Origin: Shewanella livingstonensis | Lineage (GTDB): Bacteria > Pseudomonadota > Gammaproteobacteria > Enterobacterales > Shewanellaceae | Direction of reading: 5' to 3' | Length of the DNA: 64,000 nucleotides | Assembly: GCF_003855395.1 (NCBI RefSeq) | Contig: NZ_CP034015.1 | Coordinates: 2,180,001-2,244,000, forward strand | Part shown: positions 29,741 to 37,675 of the stretch, in pieces | Layout of the letters: each line of letters opens with the position of its first letter | Position numbering within the stretch: position 1 is the stretch's first letter | Program-made: the position numbers and the translations under genes | Notes under the pieces: generated by a model | What the model saw: the letters and a program-made list of their open reading frames with translations, nothing else | Told to the model about the DNA's origin: nothing | Databases searched by the model: none

Positions 29741-30670
29741 ATGCGAATAGATATTGATGCCTTTAATGTACTGCAAGTGCTTGTTGAGGAAGGGAGTTTT
29801 TCAAAAGCTTCGGAGCGATTACATAAGGCCCAGTCGGCAGTGAGCTATCAGGTTAAAAAACTGGAGCAACATTTAGGCGTAACATTATTTAATCGAGATC
29901 ATTATCGAGCGGAATTAACACCAGAAGGTAAGGTTATTTTGGCCGAAGGGCAACGGCTGTTACAACATTTAGCCAATATTGAACATCTTGCCAGTCGCTT
30001 TAGCCAGGGCTGGGAGCCAAAGCTTGAATTGGTTATCGACGGTGCGTTACCGATGGAACCGATTATGACCGCGCTTAAGCGGATGTCAGAACATAATATC
30101 CCTACCAAAATTCAACTTAATATGGAATTTTTAGGCGGGGTGCAACATCGCTTTGAGCGTGAGCAAGCAGACTTAATGCTGGTTAAGGATTATCGTACTG
30201 GCCCCTCGTATCATCCTAAAGCTCTGCCAACCATTACCAGTGTGCTAGTGGCATCATCACAACATCCATTAAGTCAGCTTAAAGGGATTAGTTTACCTGA
30301 GTTACAACAACATGTTGAGTTAACCATTGAAGACTCATCTCCTGGTAAACGTGACCGTGATGAAATGCAATTTGGCGGTGATAAAGTATTTTATTTATCG
30401 GGCTTCATAATGAAAAAAAATGCGTTGTTAAAAGGCTTAGGTTTTGGCTGGATGCCAGATTTTTTAATTGCTGAAGAGTTAGTTAAGCAAGAGCTTATCG
30501 CGATTGATTTTATTGGCGGCAATAGATTTAGTTTTACGCCGCAATTAGTGTCAACGTTAGAACGCCCACTTGGCCGAGCGGGGCAATTATTTACCGAATT
30601 GATTCTAGAAGAGTTTGCACAATATCAACTGCAACAACAATTAGGCTTAAGTGGAGCAGGATTAGGCTAA
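29741..30670 (+). CDS. LysR-type transcriptional regulator, divergent from hmgA-hpd
   Basis: The 309-residue protein has an N-terminal winged helix (FNVLQVLVEEGSFSKASERLHKAQSAVSYQVKKLEQHLGVTLFNR, about 8-52) and a C-terminal substrate-binding domain with LTIEDSSPGKRDRDEM. LysR regulators often control the divergent unit, so hmgA-hpd is the likely target, with tyrosine-pathway compounds as possible effectors. That is inference; no regulator of this pathway was matched by name. The 216-base spacer would contain its operators. Confidence 0.85.
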   Translation: MRIDIDAFNVLQVLVEEGSFSKASERLHKAQSAVSYQVKKLEQHLGVTLFNRDHYRAELTPEGKVILAEGQRLLQHLANIEHLASRFSQGWEPKLELVIDGALPMEPIMTALKRMSEHNIPTKIQLNMEFLGGVQHRFEREQADLMLVKDYRTGPSYHPKALPTITSVLVASSQHPLSQLKGISLPELQQHVELTIEDSSPGKRDRDEMQFGGDKVFYLSGFIMKKNALLKGLGFGWMPDFLIAEELVKQELIAIDFIGGNRFSFTPQLVSTLERPLGRAGQLFTELILEEFAQYQLQQQLGLSGAGLG

Positions 30671-30842
30671 ATATTGGCGTCAGTCTGTTCTCGCGGGCAT
30701 CAATAATACATTGCTGCCATAACATACTGAAATGTTATCGTGTTAAATGGCGGTTCATTTTGTTACCTTAAATATACTCATCGAATAATGCCTCGCCGTG
30801 TTAGCCGACCACAATGAATAGATTAATTTTTAAGGAATGAAA

Positions 30843-31631
30843 ATGACCAGAAAAAGCCATGAAGTAGATTATGAGATTATCGGTTCTAGTATGCAACTTG
30901 TTGAAGTTGAACTGGATCCAAATGAAACCGTCATCGCTGAAGCTGGCGCCATGACCTATGTTGAAGAAGATATTTGTTTTGAGGCTAAAATGGGTGACGG
31001 GTCAGAGCCGGAATCAGGCTTTTTTGGCAAGTTACTTGGCGCAGGTAAACGTGCTATTTCGGGTGAAGGTATTTTTATGACTCACTTTACCAATGAGGGC
31101 CAGCAGAAACGAAAAGTGGCATTTGCCGCGCCGTATCCTGGAACTATTTTGGCGATTGACTTAGCTCAGTATCAAGGCGAGCTTATTTGTCAAAAGGACA
31201 GTTTTTTAGCCGCAGCACTTGGTACGCAGGTGAGCATGAAGTTTAATAAGCGCTTAGGAAGCGGTTTTTTTGGTGGCGAAGGATTCATTCTACAAAGCCT
31301 AAAAGGCGATGGCATGGCGTTTGTGCATGCTGGTGGGACATTAATTAAAAAAGAATTACACGGTGAAACATTGCGGGTTGATACTGGCTGCTTAGTCGGA
31401 TTTACTCCTGGTATTGATTATGATATTCAGCGTTCAGGTTCATTAAAATCAATGGTGTTTGGTGGCGAAGGCTTGTTTCTTGCCACCTTAAAAGGCCATG
31501 GTACGGTATGGTTACAAAGCTTACCGTTTTCTCGCATGGCTGACCGTATTATTGCTCATGCACCATCTAGTGGTGGTAAAGATAAAGGCGAAGGCTCTGT
31601 TCTTGGTGGAATAGGACGAATGATTAACTAA
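30843..31631 (+). CDS. AIM24/TIGR00266 family protein
   Basis: About 262 residues without signal peptide or transmembrane segments. The repeated beta pattern [62 protein letters not shown] and [22 protein letters not shown] is typical of the AIM24 family (TIGR00266), whose bacterial function is unknown. ATG 30843 is preferred over 30837 because AAGGA lies 6 bases upstream. It follows the LysR gene by about 170 bases and is probably a separate unit. Confidence 0.85.
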   Translation: MTRKSHEVDYEIIGSSMQLVEVELDPNETVIAEAGAMTYVEEDICFEAKMGDGSEPESGFFGKLLGAGKRAISGEGIFMTHFTNEGQQKRKVAFAAPYPGTILAIDLAQYQGELICQKDSFLAAALGTQVSMKFNKRLGSGFFGGEGFILQSLKGDGMAFVHAGGTLIKKELHGETLRVDTGCLVGFTPGIDYDIQRSGSLKSMVFGGEGLFLATLKGHGTVWLQSLPFSRMADRIIAHAPSSGGKDKGEGSVLGGIGRMIN

Positions 31632-31646
31632 TACGGACATTATATG

Positions 31647-31687
31647 CTCAGGCTTATTTAGATAATTAAATATTATATAAGTCTGAG
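31647..31687. other. Stem-loop after the AIM24 gene
   Basis: CTCAGGCTTAT and ATAAGTCTGAG pair over 11 positions (one G-T) around an AT-rich loop. No T run follows, so it may be a processing or weak termination element. Confidence 0.4.
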
Positions 31688-31783
31688 CGGCTATCCTGCG
31701 AATAAAGAGTCTATGAGTTAAGGTGTTTACTGACTGTTTATTGATCCCCTCCAGTTGTTCATCAAAAGCATTATTTAAGGTTA

Positions 31784-32251
31784 TTAATTCGGGGTTGTTA
31801 ATTTAATAATGTGTTGATATTGCTCTTGGGAAACCGGTTGTACACTCAAGCGAGCACCTTTAGCCACTAATACCATGTTTTGCAGTGCGAGATCAGCTTT
31901 CAATTGTTTCAAGCTCACTGGCTGAGAAAGTTTGGCCATAAATTGGATATCGACTTGCCACCATCGAGGCGTATTAGTGTTAGATTTCACATCAAAATAC
32001 GGTGAACGGTTATCAAAAGCACTGATATCGATTTGAGCATCACTGCTAATTTTTGCTAAACCCACAATGGCAGGTACTTTACAGCTAGAGTGGTAAAACA
32101 ACACTACATCGCCTAAGGCAATTTGATCGCGAATATAATTACGTGCTTGATAGTTACGAATACCCTGCCAAGCAACGGTTTGCTGCTCACTCATCTGTAG
32201 ATCATCAATACTAAAGTCATCTGGTTCAGACTTCATTAACCAATAGTTCAT
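31784..32251 (-). CDS. EVE domain protein
   Basis: The 155-residue protein begins MNYWLMKSEPDDFSIDDL and continues WQGIRNYQARNYIRDQIALGDVVLFYHSS, the hallmark of the EVE (thymocyte nuclear protein 1-like) domain, which is PUA-like and thought to bind modified bases in nucleic acids. It ends VLVAKGARLSVQPVSQEQYQHI. It is a single-domain protein of normal length. In some genomes EVE domains accompany restriction systems; here no restriction gene is adjacent. Confidence 0.88.
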   Translation of the reverse strand: MNYWLMKSEPDDFSIDDLQMSEQQTVAWQGIRNYQARNYIRDQIALGDVVLFYHSSCKVPAIVGLAKISSDAQIDISAFDNRSPYFDVKSNTNTPRWWQVDIQFMAKLSQPVSLKQLKADLALQNMVLVAKGARLSVQPVSQEQYQHIIKLTTPN

Positions 32252-32341
32252 GTGATCCCATTACTTGTCATTAAAGAGGCTGAATAACCTTTTAGCGCTT
32301 AAAGATGGCAATGTACACGTTGCTGATGCGATTAGGCAAAT

Positions 32342-32376
32342 AAAAAAGCCGATAGTATTATACTATCGGCTTTTTA
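32342..32376 (-). terminator. Strong intrinsic terminator of yccF
   Basis: AAAAAGCCGATAGTA and TACTATCGGCTTTTT form a 15-bp near-perfect stem with a 3-base loop. It lies about 35 bases after the yccF stop on the minus strand and could act in both directions. Confidence 0.85.
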
Positions 32377-32409
32377 CAACAGTGGTCATTCAACGGTTAT
32401 TAATGAATG

Positions 32410-32823
32410 TTAATAAATTGGTTTGGCAATAACAGTTTGGCCAATAGGGGTTAAACTTAACAGGGCCAACTTAAGATGCTGTAACGCGAAAGGAATACCT
32501 ATAATAGTTACAAAACAAGCTAGAGCATGGACTAGATGACCAATCGCGAGCCAAATACCAAAGCACAAAAACCATATGACATTACCGACCAAACCTAACG
32601 TGCCAGTGCCAATATCTTCTTGGCCTGAAATATGTTTTCGGTTAACGGTTTCTTGTCCAAATGGCCAAAAAGCTAATTCGCCAATAACAAAACAAGCACG
32701 GCCAAATGGGATGCCAATAATACTAATAAAGCACAGTATCCCTACAAACCACCAGGCTAGCCCCATAACAAAACCACCCATTAAAAACCAAGCAATATTA
32801 AAGATTAAGCGTAAAAGTGACAT
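32410..32823 (-). CDS. yccF: YccF domain membrane protein
   Basis: About 137 residues containing two copies of the YccF-type pattern: an N-terminal hydrophobic unit ending CFISIIGIPFGRACF and a second unit ending CFVTIIGIPFALQHLKLA. Each has a membrane helix and a conserved Gly-Ile-Pro-Phe turn. Function is unknown; the E. coli homolog is an inner-membrane protein. The frame extends five codons upstream to a TTG, but ATG 32823 has AGGA about 7 bases upstream. Confidence 0.85.
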   Translation of the reverse strand: MSLLRLIFNIAWFLMGGFVMGLAWWFVGILCFISIIGIPFGRACFVIGELAFWPFGQETVNRKHISGQEDIGTGTLGLVGNVIWFLCFGIWLAIGHLVHALACFVTIIGIPFALQHLKLALLSLTPIGQTVIAKPIY

Positions 32824-33019
32824 TTTCAATCCTATCAATAGTCAATATTACTTAATGTAAGCCATATTCGTGCCATATTTTTAACCAACTGATTTTTATG
32901 AGTTAAAGTTTGTTTTTATACTGTATGGTTAATGTAGTGTGAAGATTAATACAAATGAATCGATGAGATTTATCATTTTTTAGTTAAAATGCTCATATTA
33001 CAGTTGATTGAGACAATTT

Positions 33020-33991
33020 ATGTTTTCGATAAGCCCAGTACAAGCGATGAACTTTGAAGGACGCAGTATCTACATTAAGCGGGATGATTTATTACATGCT
33101 GATTTTAGTGGTAATAAAGCGCGTAAATTTTATCATTTCTTACATCATGATTATTCACATGTTACCCAGCTCGTGGCTTCGGGCTCTGCACAAGCAAACT
33201 CCTTGTACTCATTGTCTGTACTTGCAAAGCGGCAGGGGTGGAAATTTGATTATTACGTAAGCCACATCAGCGAGTTTTTATTACAACATCCTCAGGGGAA
33301 TTATGCTGCAGCGATACAAAATGGCGCCAATATTATAGATGTTCGTCATTTGACTGATGCTGAAAACCTTGAAGGTTTGCATTTAGACGATGCGATGCGA
33401 CATATTGTTTCATCAGACCCAAGCTATGCAGATAAAAACAACGTACTTTTTATTCCGGAAGGTGGCCGTTGTGAGTATGCCGAAACTGGGATAGCACAAC
33501 TCGCCAGTGAAATTATTCAATGGGCACAAGATCAACAAAAAAATAAGCTAATGATATTTTTACCCTCAGGTACCGGCACTACTGCAGCTTATTTAAATAA
33601 ACAAATTATTCAACAACAGGCTAAATTACTATTAATGGATGTTATTGCCATAGAGGTATTAACTTGCAGTACCGTAGGAGGAGATGGATATTTACGTCAA
33701 CAACTCTCACAATTAGTCGATGAGGTTTATTTTCCTAAAATTATTAATGATGGTCATAAATATCATTTTGGGAAATTATCACGACGTTGTTTTGATATGT
33801 GGAATACTGTATGTCAGTCGGGAATTGAATTTGAATTGTTGTATGATCCCGTTGGTTTTCTAGTATTACAACATTATTTAAAAAGTAGTGCTGTTAGTGC
33901 TAGCAATATTCTTTATATCCACCAGGGAGGATTATTGGGAAATAAAACTATGTTACCTAGGTACCAACGAAAGTTCCCAAGCACTGTTTAA
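33020..33991 (+). CDS. PLP-dependent enzyme, ACC deaminase/D-cysteine desulfhydrase family
   Basis: About 323 residues of fold-type II. The N-terminal KRDDLLHADFSGNKARKF contains the PLP-binding Lys (Lys33), and FLPSGTGTTAAYL forms the phosphate-binding loop. The family includes 1-aminocyclopropane-1-carboxylate deaminase and D-cysteine desulfhydrase; which activity applies here cannot be told, and the sequence is diverged from the best-known members. A TTG at 33008 opens the frame earlier, but ATG 33020 is the natural start. The ribosome site is weak (GAG at 33010-33012). It stands alone. Confidence 0.78.
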   Translation: MFSISPVQAMNFEGRSIYIKRDDLLHADFSGNKARKFYHFLHHDYSHVTQLVASGSAQANSLYSLSVLAKRQGWKFDYYVSHISEFLLQHPQGNYAAAIQNGANIIDVRHLTDAENLEGLHLDDAMRHIVSSDPSYADKNNVLFIPEGGRCEYAETGIAQLASEIIQWAQDQQKNKLMIFLPSGTGTTAAYLNKQIIQQQAKLLLMDVIAIEVLTCSTVGGDGYLRQQLSQLVDEVYFPKIINDGHKYHFGKLSRRCFDMWNTVCQSGIEFELLYDPVGFLVLQHYLKSSAVSASNILYIHQGGLLGNKTMLPRYQRKFPSTV

Positions 33992-34108
33992 CTATATAGT
34001 GAGTGCAGGCATTAGTGGGTGTTGTAAAACGTTGGTATATAGAGTTTTTTAATAGTGAATTAAAGAGTCGTAAACAGGAATTGTGTGCTGTGAGATTAGC
34101 GAGTTATT

Positions 34109-34187
34109 CATTTTACTCTGTTTTAATAAACATCGGTAATTGAGAGGAGAATACCGAGAAATGAGTTTATTAAATAACAGAGTAAAT
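34109..34187. repeat. Long imperfect palindrome
   Basis: The arms CATTTTACTCTGTT..TTAATAAAC..ATCGGTA (34109-34138) and TACCGA..GTTTATTAA..AACAGAGTAAATG (34152-34187) are reverse complements with small bulges, giving about 28 paired bases over 79 bp. It lies just beyond the 3' end of the small minus-strand gene at 34212. It may fold in RNA or be the trace of a mobile repeat. The function is not known. Confidence 0.6.
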
Positions 34188-34190
34188 GAT

Positions 34191-34205
34191 TAACGCAAAG
34201 CGTTA
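34191..34205. repeat. Short perfect inverted repeat
   Basis: TAACGC and GCGTTA with a 3-base AAA spacer lie between the long palindrome and the stop codon of the small gene. A T run is missing, so it is only a weak candidate terminator. Confidence 0.4.
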
Positions 34206-34211
34206 GGGGGA

Positions 34212-34385
34212 TTACTTATTAGCTGACAATAACCATTTCATAAAGTTTATTGCTTCAATACGCTTTGAAAAGGTTTTTTTGTTTTTACCTAGGCTGTCGG
34301 TAAAAGCAATTGAGTTCTTGTTTGACGAAATAGAATTAACCGGAAAGCTAACTGAAATTTCGTGTCCATTCATGTTGTATGACAT
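34212..34385 (-). CDS. Small 57-residue protein of unknown function
   Basis: Reading the minus strand gives an ATG at 34385 and TAA at 34214-34212, 57 codons. AAAGGAG (34400-34394) lies 8 bases upstream of the ATG, an excellent ribosome site, which is the main reason to accept it. The product begins MSYNMNGHEISVSFPVNS, has a polar Ser/Lys-rich middle (about 18-42) and ends with a short amphipathic helix (RIEAINFMKWLLSANK). There is no signal peptide, Cys motif or transmembrane segment. I do not recognise a family. It is isolated in a 1-kb gene-poor stretch and flanked by palindromes. Confidence 0.7.
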   Translation of the reverse strand: MSYNMNGHEISVSFPVNSISSNKNSIAFTDSLGKNKKTFSKRIEAINFMKWLLSANK

Positions 34386-34541
34386 TGGTCACACTCCTTT
34401 ATATATATCCACCAATTAGGTGAGAAAATTGTTCAATAAAATATCCTTGGCATTTTTTAGTGTTGCAAAAGATTAATGTTTCGAGATTTAACTTAACCTA
34501 TCCTTAACTCACTAATCAAGTGTTGTTATGTAAATAGTTGA

Positions 34542-34590
34542 TTAAGGTCTATTTTGTGTCGGTAACGTTGACGTTACGACATGACCTTAA
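34542..34590. repeat. Nested palindrome of 49 bp
   Basis: The outer arms TTAAGGTC (34542-34549) and GACCTTAA (34583-34590) match perfectly and enclose TGTCGGTAACGT/ACGTTACGACA (34557-34581), a second near-perfect palindrome. It could be a structured RNA, a regulator site or a mobile element relic. No T run follows. Confidence 0.55.
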
Positions 34591-34948
34591 GGGACCTAAT
34601 ACATACGAGCACTTAATTTTATAAGTTAAACACAGTTTTATGACAACAATATTACGTGGATAGACATTATCATATCAACATAAATTAATTGCATATCAAA
34701 AACGATGTACAGAAGCTTGTCTTGGGTTTATTTACGAAGTGAAGTTGAGCAGACTTACTGGTAGGTGACCAAAATTAACAAGAAAACTAAATCTGTGTGG
34801 ATAATATACTGAGTGTTTGCATATGGCAATAGTCTTTTTCATATTTTAATCAAATTAATGCTGTTTTTGATAAAAAAATCTTAATCGAGAAAAATTATAG
34901 TGCTTACTCAGACTCAATAATTACATTGTAATAACCTACTTTACCCTA

Positions 34949-34980
34949 AGAACATGATGAACTTAAGCTCATCATGTTCT
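34949..34980. other. Perfect 12-bp hairpin downstream of chrR
   Basis: AGAACATGATGA (34949-34960) pairs with TCATCATGTTCT (34969-34980) around an 8-base loop containing CTTAAG. It lies about 70 bases past the chrR stop on the minus strand. There is no T run, so it may mark the 3' end by processing or be a weak terminator. Confidence 0.5.
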
Positions 34981-35047
34981 CTAAGTATATGTATTATCGA
35001 TATAAATCACACACAAAAATGAAATGTATCGCAGAAAACACTCAACA

Positions 35048-35734
35048 TTAATAAAGCAAATCGCCAATTGGGTTTAATAACTTGCTGATACCTTTAGTGA
35101 AATATAAAGGTGCATCAACAATGGTATAACACAAACAGCCTTCAAGTGTTTTAGGTGAATGTTGATGATCTTTATCAAGCAACATAAAATCACCAGGCTT
35201 ATAGGTGTTGTAACAGTCGCTAAATTCACCAGCAAGAAGCAAGGTTAACTCAGCTCCTTTGTGAGTATGTTCGGGTATTTCACCATTTGGGGCAATGTGC
35301 AATAAACTTGCTCTAGCCTGTGATTCGCCTGTATCGAGTCTTAAACGACTCACTTTGCCGATACCTTGCCATGATGCATTAATTTGTTTGCGAAATACTC
35401 TCGGTAGTGGGTAAAACTGACCTTTAATACTGACACTATTATCTTCAATACTATTGACTTTATTCGGCTGCTCGGCCACTAAGGTGTCTAATGTTGAATT
35501 TAACAACTGGTTGAGTAATTCATCTAATTGATGATTGTCATTAGTGTCCACAGATTGATGTGTCGCTGTAGACTCAAATTGTTGCTCAGAAAACGCAATC
35601 GTCATCTGATCAAGTTGTTGTTGGCAGTGTTGGCACAATTCAGCGTGGGCGGAAATAGCTATCGACATCGATAACGGTAATTCACCTTTAGCATGGAGAG
35701 ACAGCAGATGCTGGTCTGGGTGATAATTAATCAT
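35048..35734 (-). CDS. chrR: ChrR-type zinc-binding cupin anti-sigma factor
   Basis: This 228-residue protein is the inhibitor partner of an ECF sigma factor. The N-terminal anti-sigma domain has the zinc ligands His5, His30, Cys34 and Cys37 (HAELCQHC). The C-terminal cupin domain (about 118-215) carries EHTHKGAE and KDHQHSP, matching the cupin metal-site His/His/Glu/His pattern of ChrR. In Rhodobacter the pair responds to singlet oxygen and organic peroxides. Its start overlaps the sigma gene stop by 8 bases, so it is translated with it. Names are transferred from that family. Confidence 0.88.
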   Translation of the reverse strand: MINYHPDQHLLSLHAKGELPLSMSIAISAHAELCQHCQQQLDQMTIAFSEQQFESTATHQSVDTNDNHQLDELLNQLLNSTLDTLVAEQPNKVNSIEDNSVSIKGQFYPLPRVFRKQINASWQGIGKVSRLRLDTGESQARASLLHIAPNGEIPEHTHKGAELTLLLAGEFSDCYNTYKPGDFMLLDKDHQHSPKTLEGCLCYTIVDAPLYFTKGISKLLNPIGDLLY

Positions 35735-36404
35735 AATGTTTCTCCATAAAGCTTTTTAATTTTTCTAAACCTAATCTAAGTCGAGATTTAACGGTTCCAA
35801 TTGGGATATTCAGTTTGTCAGCCAGCTCTTGCTGAGTAAGCTCTTGCATATAAATACCTTGTACTACTTGTCTTTGAAGAGGGGGGAGTTCCTCTACATG
35901 CTGTAATAATGTTGCCGATAATAAAAAATCATCATCGTTATTTTCAGCATCATCAGACTCAAATAAAGGCCAAATTTCATCACCGAATGCATCTTCTCGG
36001 TTGTGTTGCACCTTTCTTAGCATGTCAAAACACTGATTACGCATAATGGTAAATACCCAGGTACTCACAGCAGCCTTGTCGGCATTGTAAAGATGGGCTT
36101 TTGTCCATACTCGAGTCATTGTCTCTTGAACTAAATCCATTGCTAAACCTTGTTGGCTTAAGCGCTGAACGCCAAAAGAATTAATTTTAGGGCCGAAATG
36201 CGAAAAAAGTTTTGCAAAAGAAGTTTTACATCGATGATTAGCCACTTGCATAATTAATGCAGCAAGTTCATCTGCCATTGGATTAGGTTCGTCTGATTTC
36301 ATAGCACCGTTTCGTTTTATTAAGGATCTTTGTGCAAGATGCCCCTTATCATAACGACTTTGTGTGCTTTGTGATTGAATATTTTCCATTATTTTCACTC
36401 GCAT
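35727..36404 (-). CDS. rpoE: ECF sigma factor of the RpoE-ChrR (ECF11) group
   Basis: The protein has about 225 residues (220 if it starts at ATG 36389). Sigma region 2 (FAKLFSHFGPKINSFGVQRL..DLVQETMTRVWTKAHLYN..VSTWVFTIMRNQCFDMLRK) and region 4 (LPPLQRQVVQGIYMQELTQQELADKLNIPIGTVKSRL) are plain; an acidic linker separates them. It directs RNA polymerase to stress genes and is held inactive by the ChrR protein encoded just downstream. ATG 36404 is kept because it opens the frame, but 36389 is a real alternative. A promoter matching its own recognition pattern lies upstream at 36500-36528, indicating autoregulation. Confidence 0.88.
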   Translation of the reverse strand: MRVKIMENIQSQSTQSRYDKGHLAQRSLIKRNGAMKSDEPNPMADELAALIMQVANHRCKTSFAKLFSHFGPKINSFGVQRLSQQGLAMDLVQETMTRVWTKAHLYNADKAAVSTWVFTIMRNQCFDMLRKVQHNREDAFGDEIWPLFESDDAENNDDDFLLSATLLQHVEELPPLQRQVVQGIYMQELTQQELADKLNIPIGTVKSRLRLGLEKLKSFMEKHYD

Positions 36405-36499
36405 CCAATAAATAAGTCATCGAGCATAAGTCATTGTGTCATTTATGCTGTGGCTAGTCTGAGCTTAAACCTTTCTAAGCAATGTCCGGTTTGATGATG

Positions 36500-36528
36500 T
36501 TATACGTAACGATATTATATTCGGATCA
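36500..36528 (-). promoter_or_regulatory. Candidate ECF11 (RpoE-ChrR) autoregulated promoter
   Basis: Read on the minus strand: TGATCC (36528-36523), 17 bases, then GTATAA (36505-36500). This fits the TGATCC -35 with a TA-rich -10 known for RpoE-ChrR type sigma factors. It sits 96 bases upstream of the sigma gene and just past the preceding gene's stop. Confidence 0.65.
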
Positions 36529-36538
36529 CTGTTGAGTA

Positions 36539-37129
36539 TTATTTTATAATGTCGAATAACAATGATTTAGCTAATTGATGATCATAGCTGTTAATACATT
36601 GGTATTTTTCCTTTGAACTCAATGGGATAATTTCAATCCAACGCTGGCATACCCACGACATATCATTAAAGCTTTCATCAGAGTAGTGGGCAAGATGTTG
36701 TGGATATTGCTGTAATATCTGCTTTAAAGTATGGCTCAATTTTTTATCTATCTCACGGTCAGCAGTGTTCTCATTTGACTGCTTGTTCTGAGGTTCCATG
36801 ATATCGCTCGGCCAAGTATCAATTAAACTAACATCCGCGCGCTTTAAACCGTCACTTTCAACGCTGATTTGATTAATAGTGAATGTTTGTTGTCCCTGTA
36901 CACTGATACCAAGTAATCCATCTTCAAGGGTTTCAAAGTCAATAATCTGGGTTAAAGTACCAATAGGTAAAATCGTTTTTTTATCATCAGCCAGCATGCA
37001 CAAACCGAATCCGCTGCCACTTTTGAGCGATTCAGCAACTAAGCGTTTATATCTTGCTTCAAAAATACGTAATTGCGTATATCCCTGAGGCAATAGGCAA
37101 ACCGGAAGTGGAAATAGTGGGATAATCAT
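36539..37129 (-). CDS. LON peptidase substrate-binding (N-terminal) domain protein
   Basis: About 196 residues made of a single Lon-N domain: IIPLFPLPVCLLPQGYTQLRIFEARYKRLVAESLKSGSGFGLC (about 2-44), then IGTLTQIIDFETLEDGLLGISVQGQQTF. There is no ATPase or protease domain, so it is a stand-alone domain protein of unknown role, common in proteobacteria. The frame opens six codons earlier, but ATG 37129 has AGAGG 5 bases upstream. It is upstream of the ECF operon on the same strand but separated by that operon's own promoter. Confidence 0.85.
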   Translation of the reverse strand: MIIPLFPLPVCLLPQGYTQLRIFEARYKRLVAESLKSGSGFGLCMLADDKKTILPIGTLTQIIDFETLEDGLLGISVQGQQTFTINQISVESDGLKRADVSLIDTWPSDIMEPQNKQSNENTADREIDKKLSHTLKQILQQYPQHLAHYSDESFNDMSWVCQRWIEIIPLSSKEKYQCINSYDHQLAKSLLFDIIK

Positions 37130-37229
37130 AACGGCCTCTGTATGCATTTTAATAAATATTCTTAATTGTTATACGCGCAGCGTTGGCTTAACGATCACCT
37201 TTCATTGGGAGCTAATCACCCCCAAATGA

Positions 37230-37666
37230 TATTATTCATATCAACAATCAAAAGCGGATAGTTCGATCATAAACGCTTTTTAACAGCAACGTGAATCGAA
37301 GGTTTGTCGATAAATTCCACACATGTTGGCTATTAAGCTCAATGATAATTTCATCTGTATATAGTCCATCAACAGATTGAACCATGTCATGTATTTGGTG
37401 CGCCATAAAAAGGCCACCCAAAATGATACTTTCACTAAGCTTTGGGTATTCATTTTTGTCAATAACATATTCTTCCAAGGCGATTGATTTTATTGTTATT
37501 TTCTTTTTTAAATCTACGACTGATAATAACTACCTTATTATTTTTAGGCCTATATTGTGCAATTATATGGGGTGTGTAGCGCTCAAATGAATGATTAAGC
37601 CAGGCAATGTCATACCAACAAGTAGCTAAGTATTGATTTGGCTCAAATGGGTTAACCACTTCAACG
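37230..37666 (-). pseudogene. Lipocalin (Blc-like) pseudogene, C-terminal part
   Basis: Read leftward from 37666, the frame gives VEVVNPFEPNQYLATCWYD and IAWLNHSFERYTPHIIAQYR, close to the bacterial lipocalin pattern (VxxFxxxRYLGTWYEIARLDHSFER). It then hits a stop at about 37459. A second frame, needing one frameshift, continues EEYVIDKNEYPKLSES..VDGLYTDEIIIELNSQHVWNLS, resembling the lipocalin YxxDxxY...LWILSRxP region. The tail is again out of frame. So the gene carries at least one frameshift besides the insertion at 37676. Lipocalins of this type are outer-membrane lipoproteins for lipid binding. Confidence 0.7.
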
Positions 37667-37675
37667 GTCTTATCG
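37667..37675. repeat. Left target-site duplication of the IS50-like element
   Basis: GTCTTATCG directly precedes the left IS end and recurs exactly after the right end at 39211. A 9-bp duplication is the size made by Tn5/IS50. Confidence 0.92.

Larger units (their letters stand above)
34401..35047. other. AT-rich non-coding region with palindromes
   Basis: About 650 bases without a convincing gene. It should contain the promoter of the small gene at 34385. It also contains the nested palindrome at 34542-34590 and the hairpin at 34949-34980, listed separately. Confidence 0.45.

Noticed and set aside
33992..34212. The GCGTTAGGGGG at 34199-34210 as an attC core
   Set aside because: The seventh base does not fit GTTRRRY and no matching left core is placed correctly. 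The palindrome there has a different layout from the attC at 63.6 kb.
37459..37510. A run of A (TTTAAAAAAG on the minus strand) that might allow programmed frameshifting between the two lipocalin frames
   Set aside because: The frames require a +1 (or -2) shift, while A-AAA-AAG sites give -1. With the insertion and a third frame change at the end, decay is the simpler explanation.
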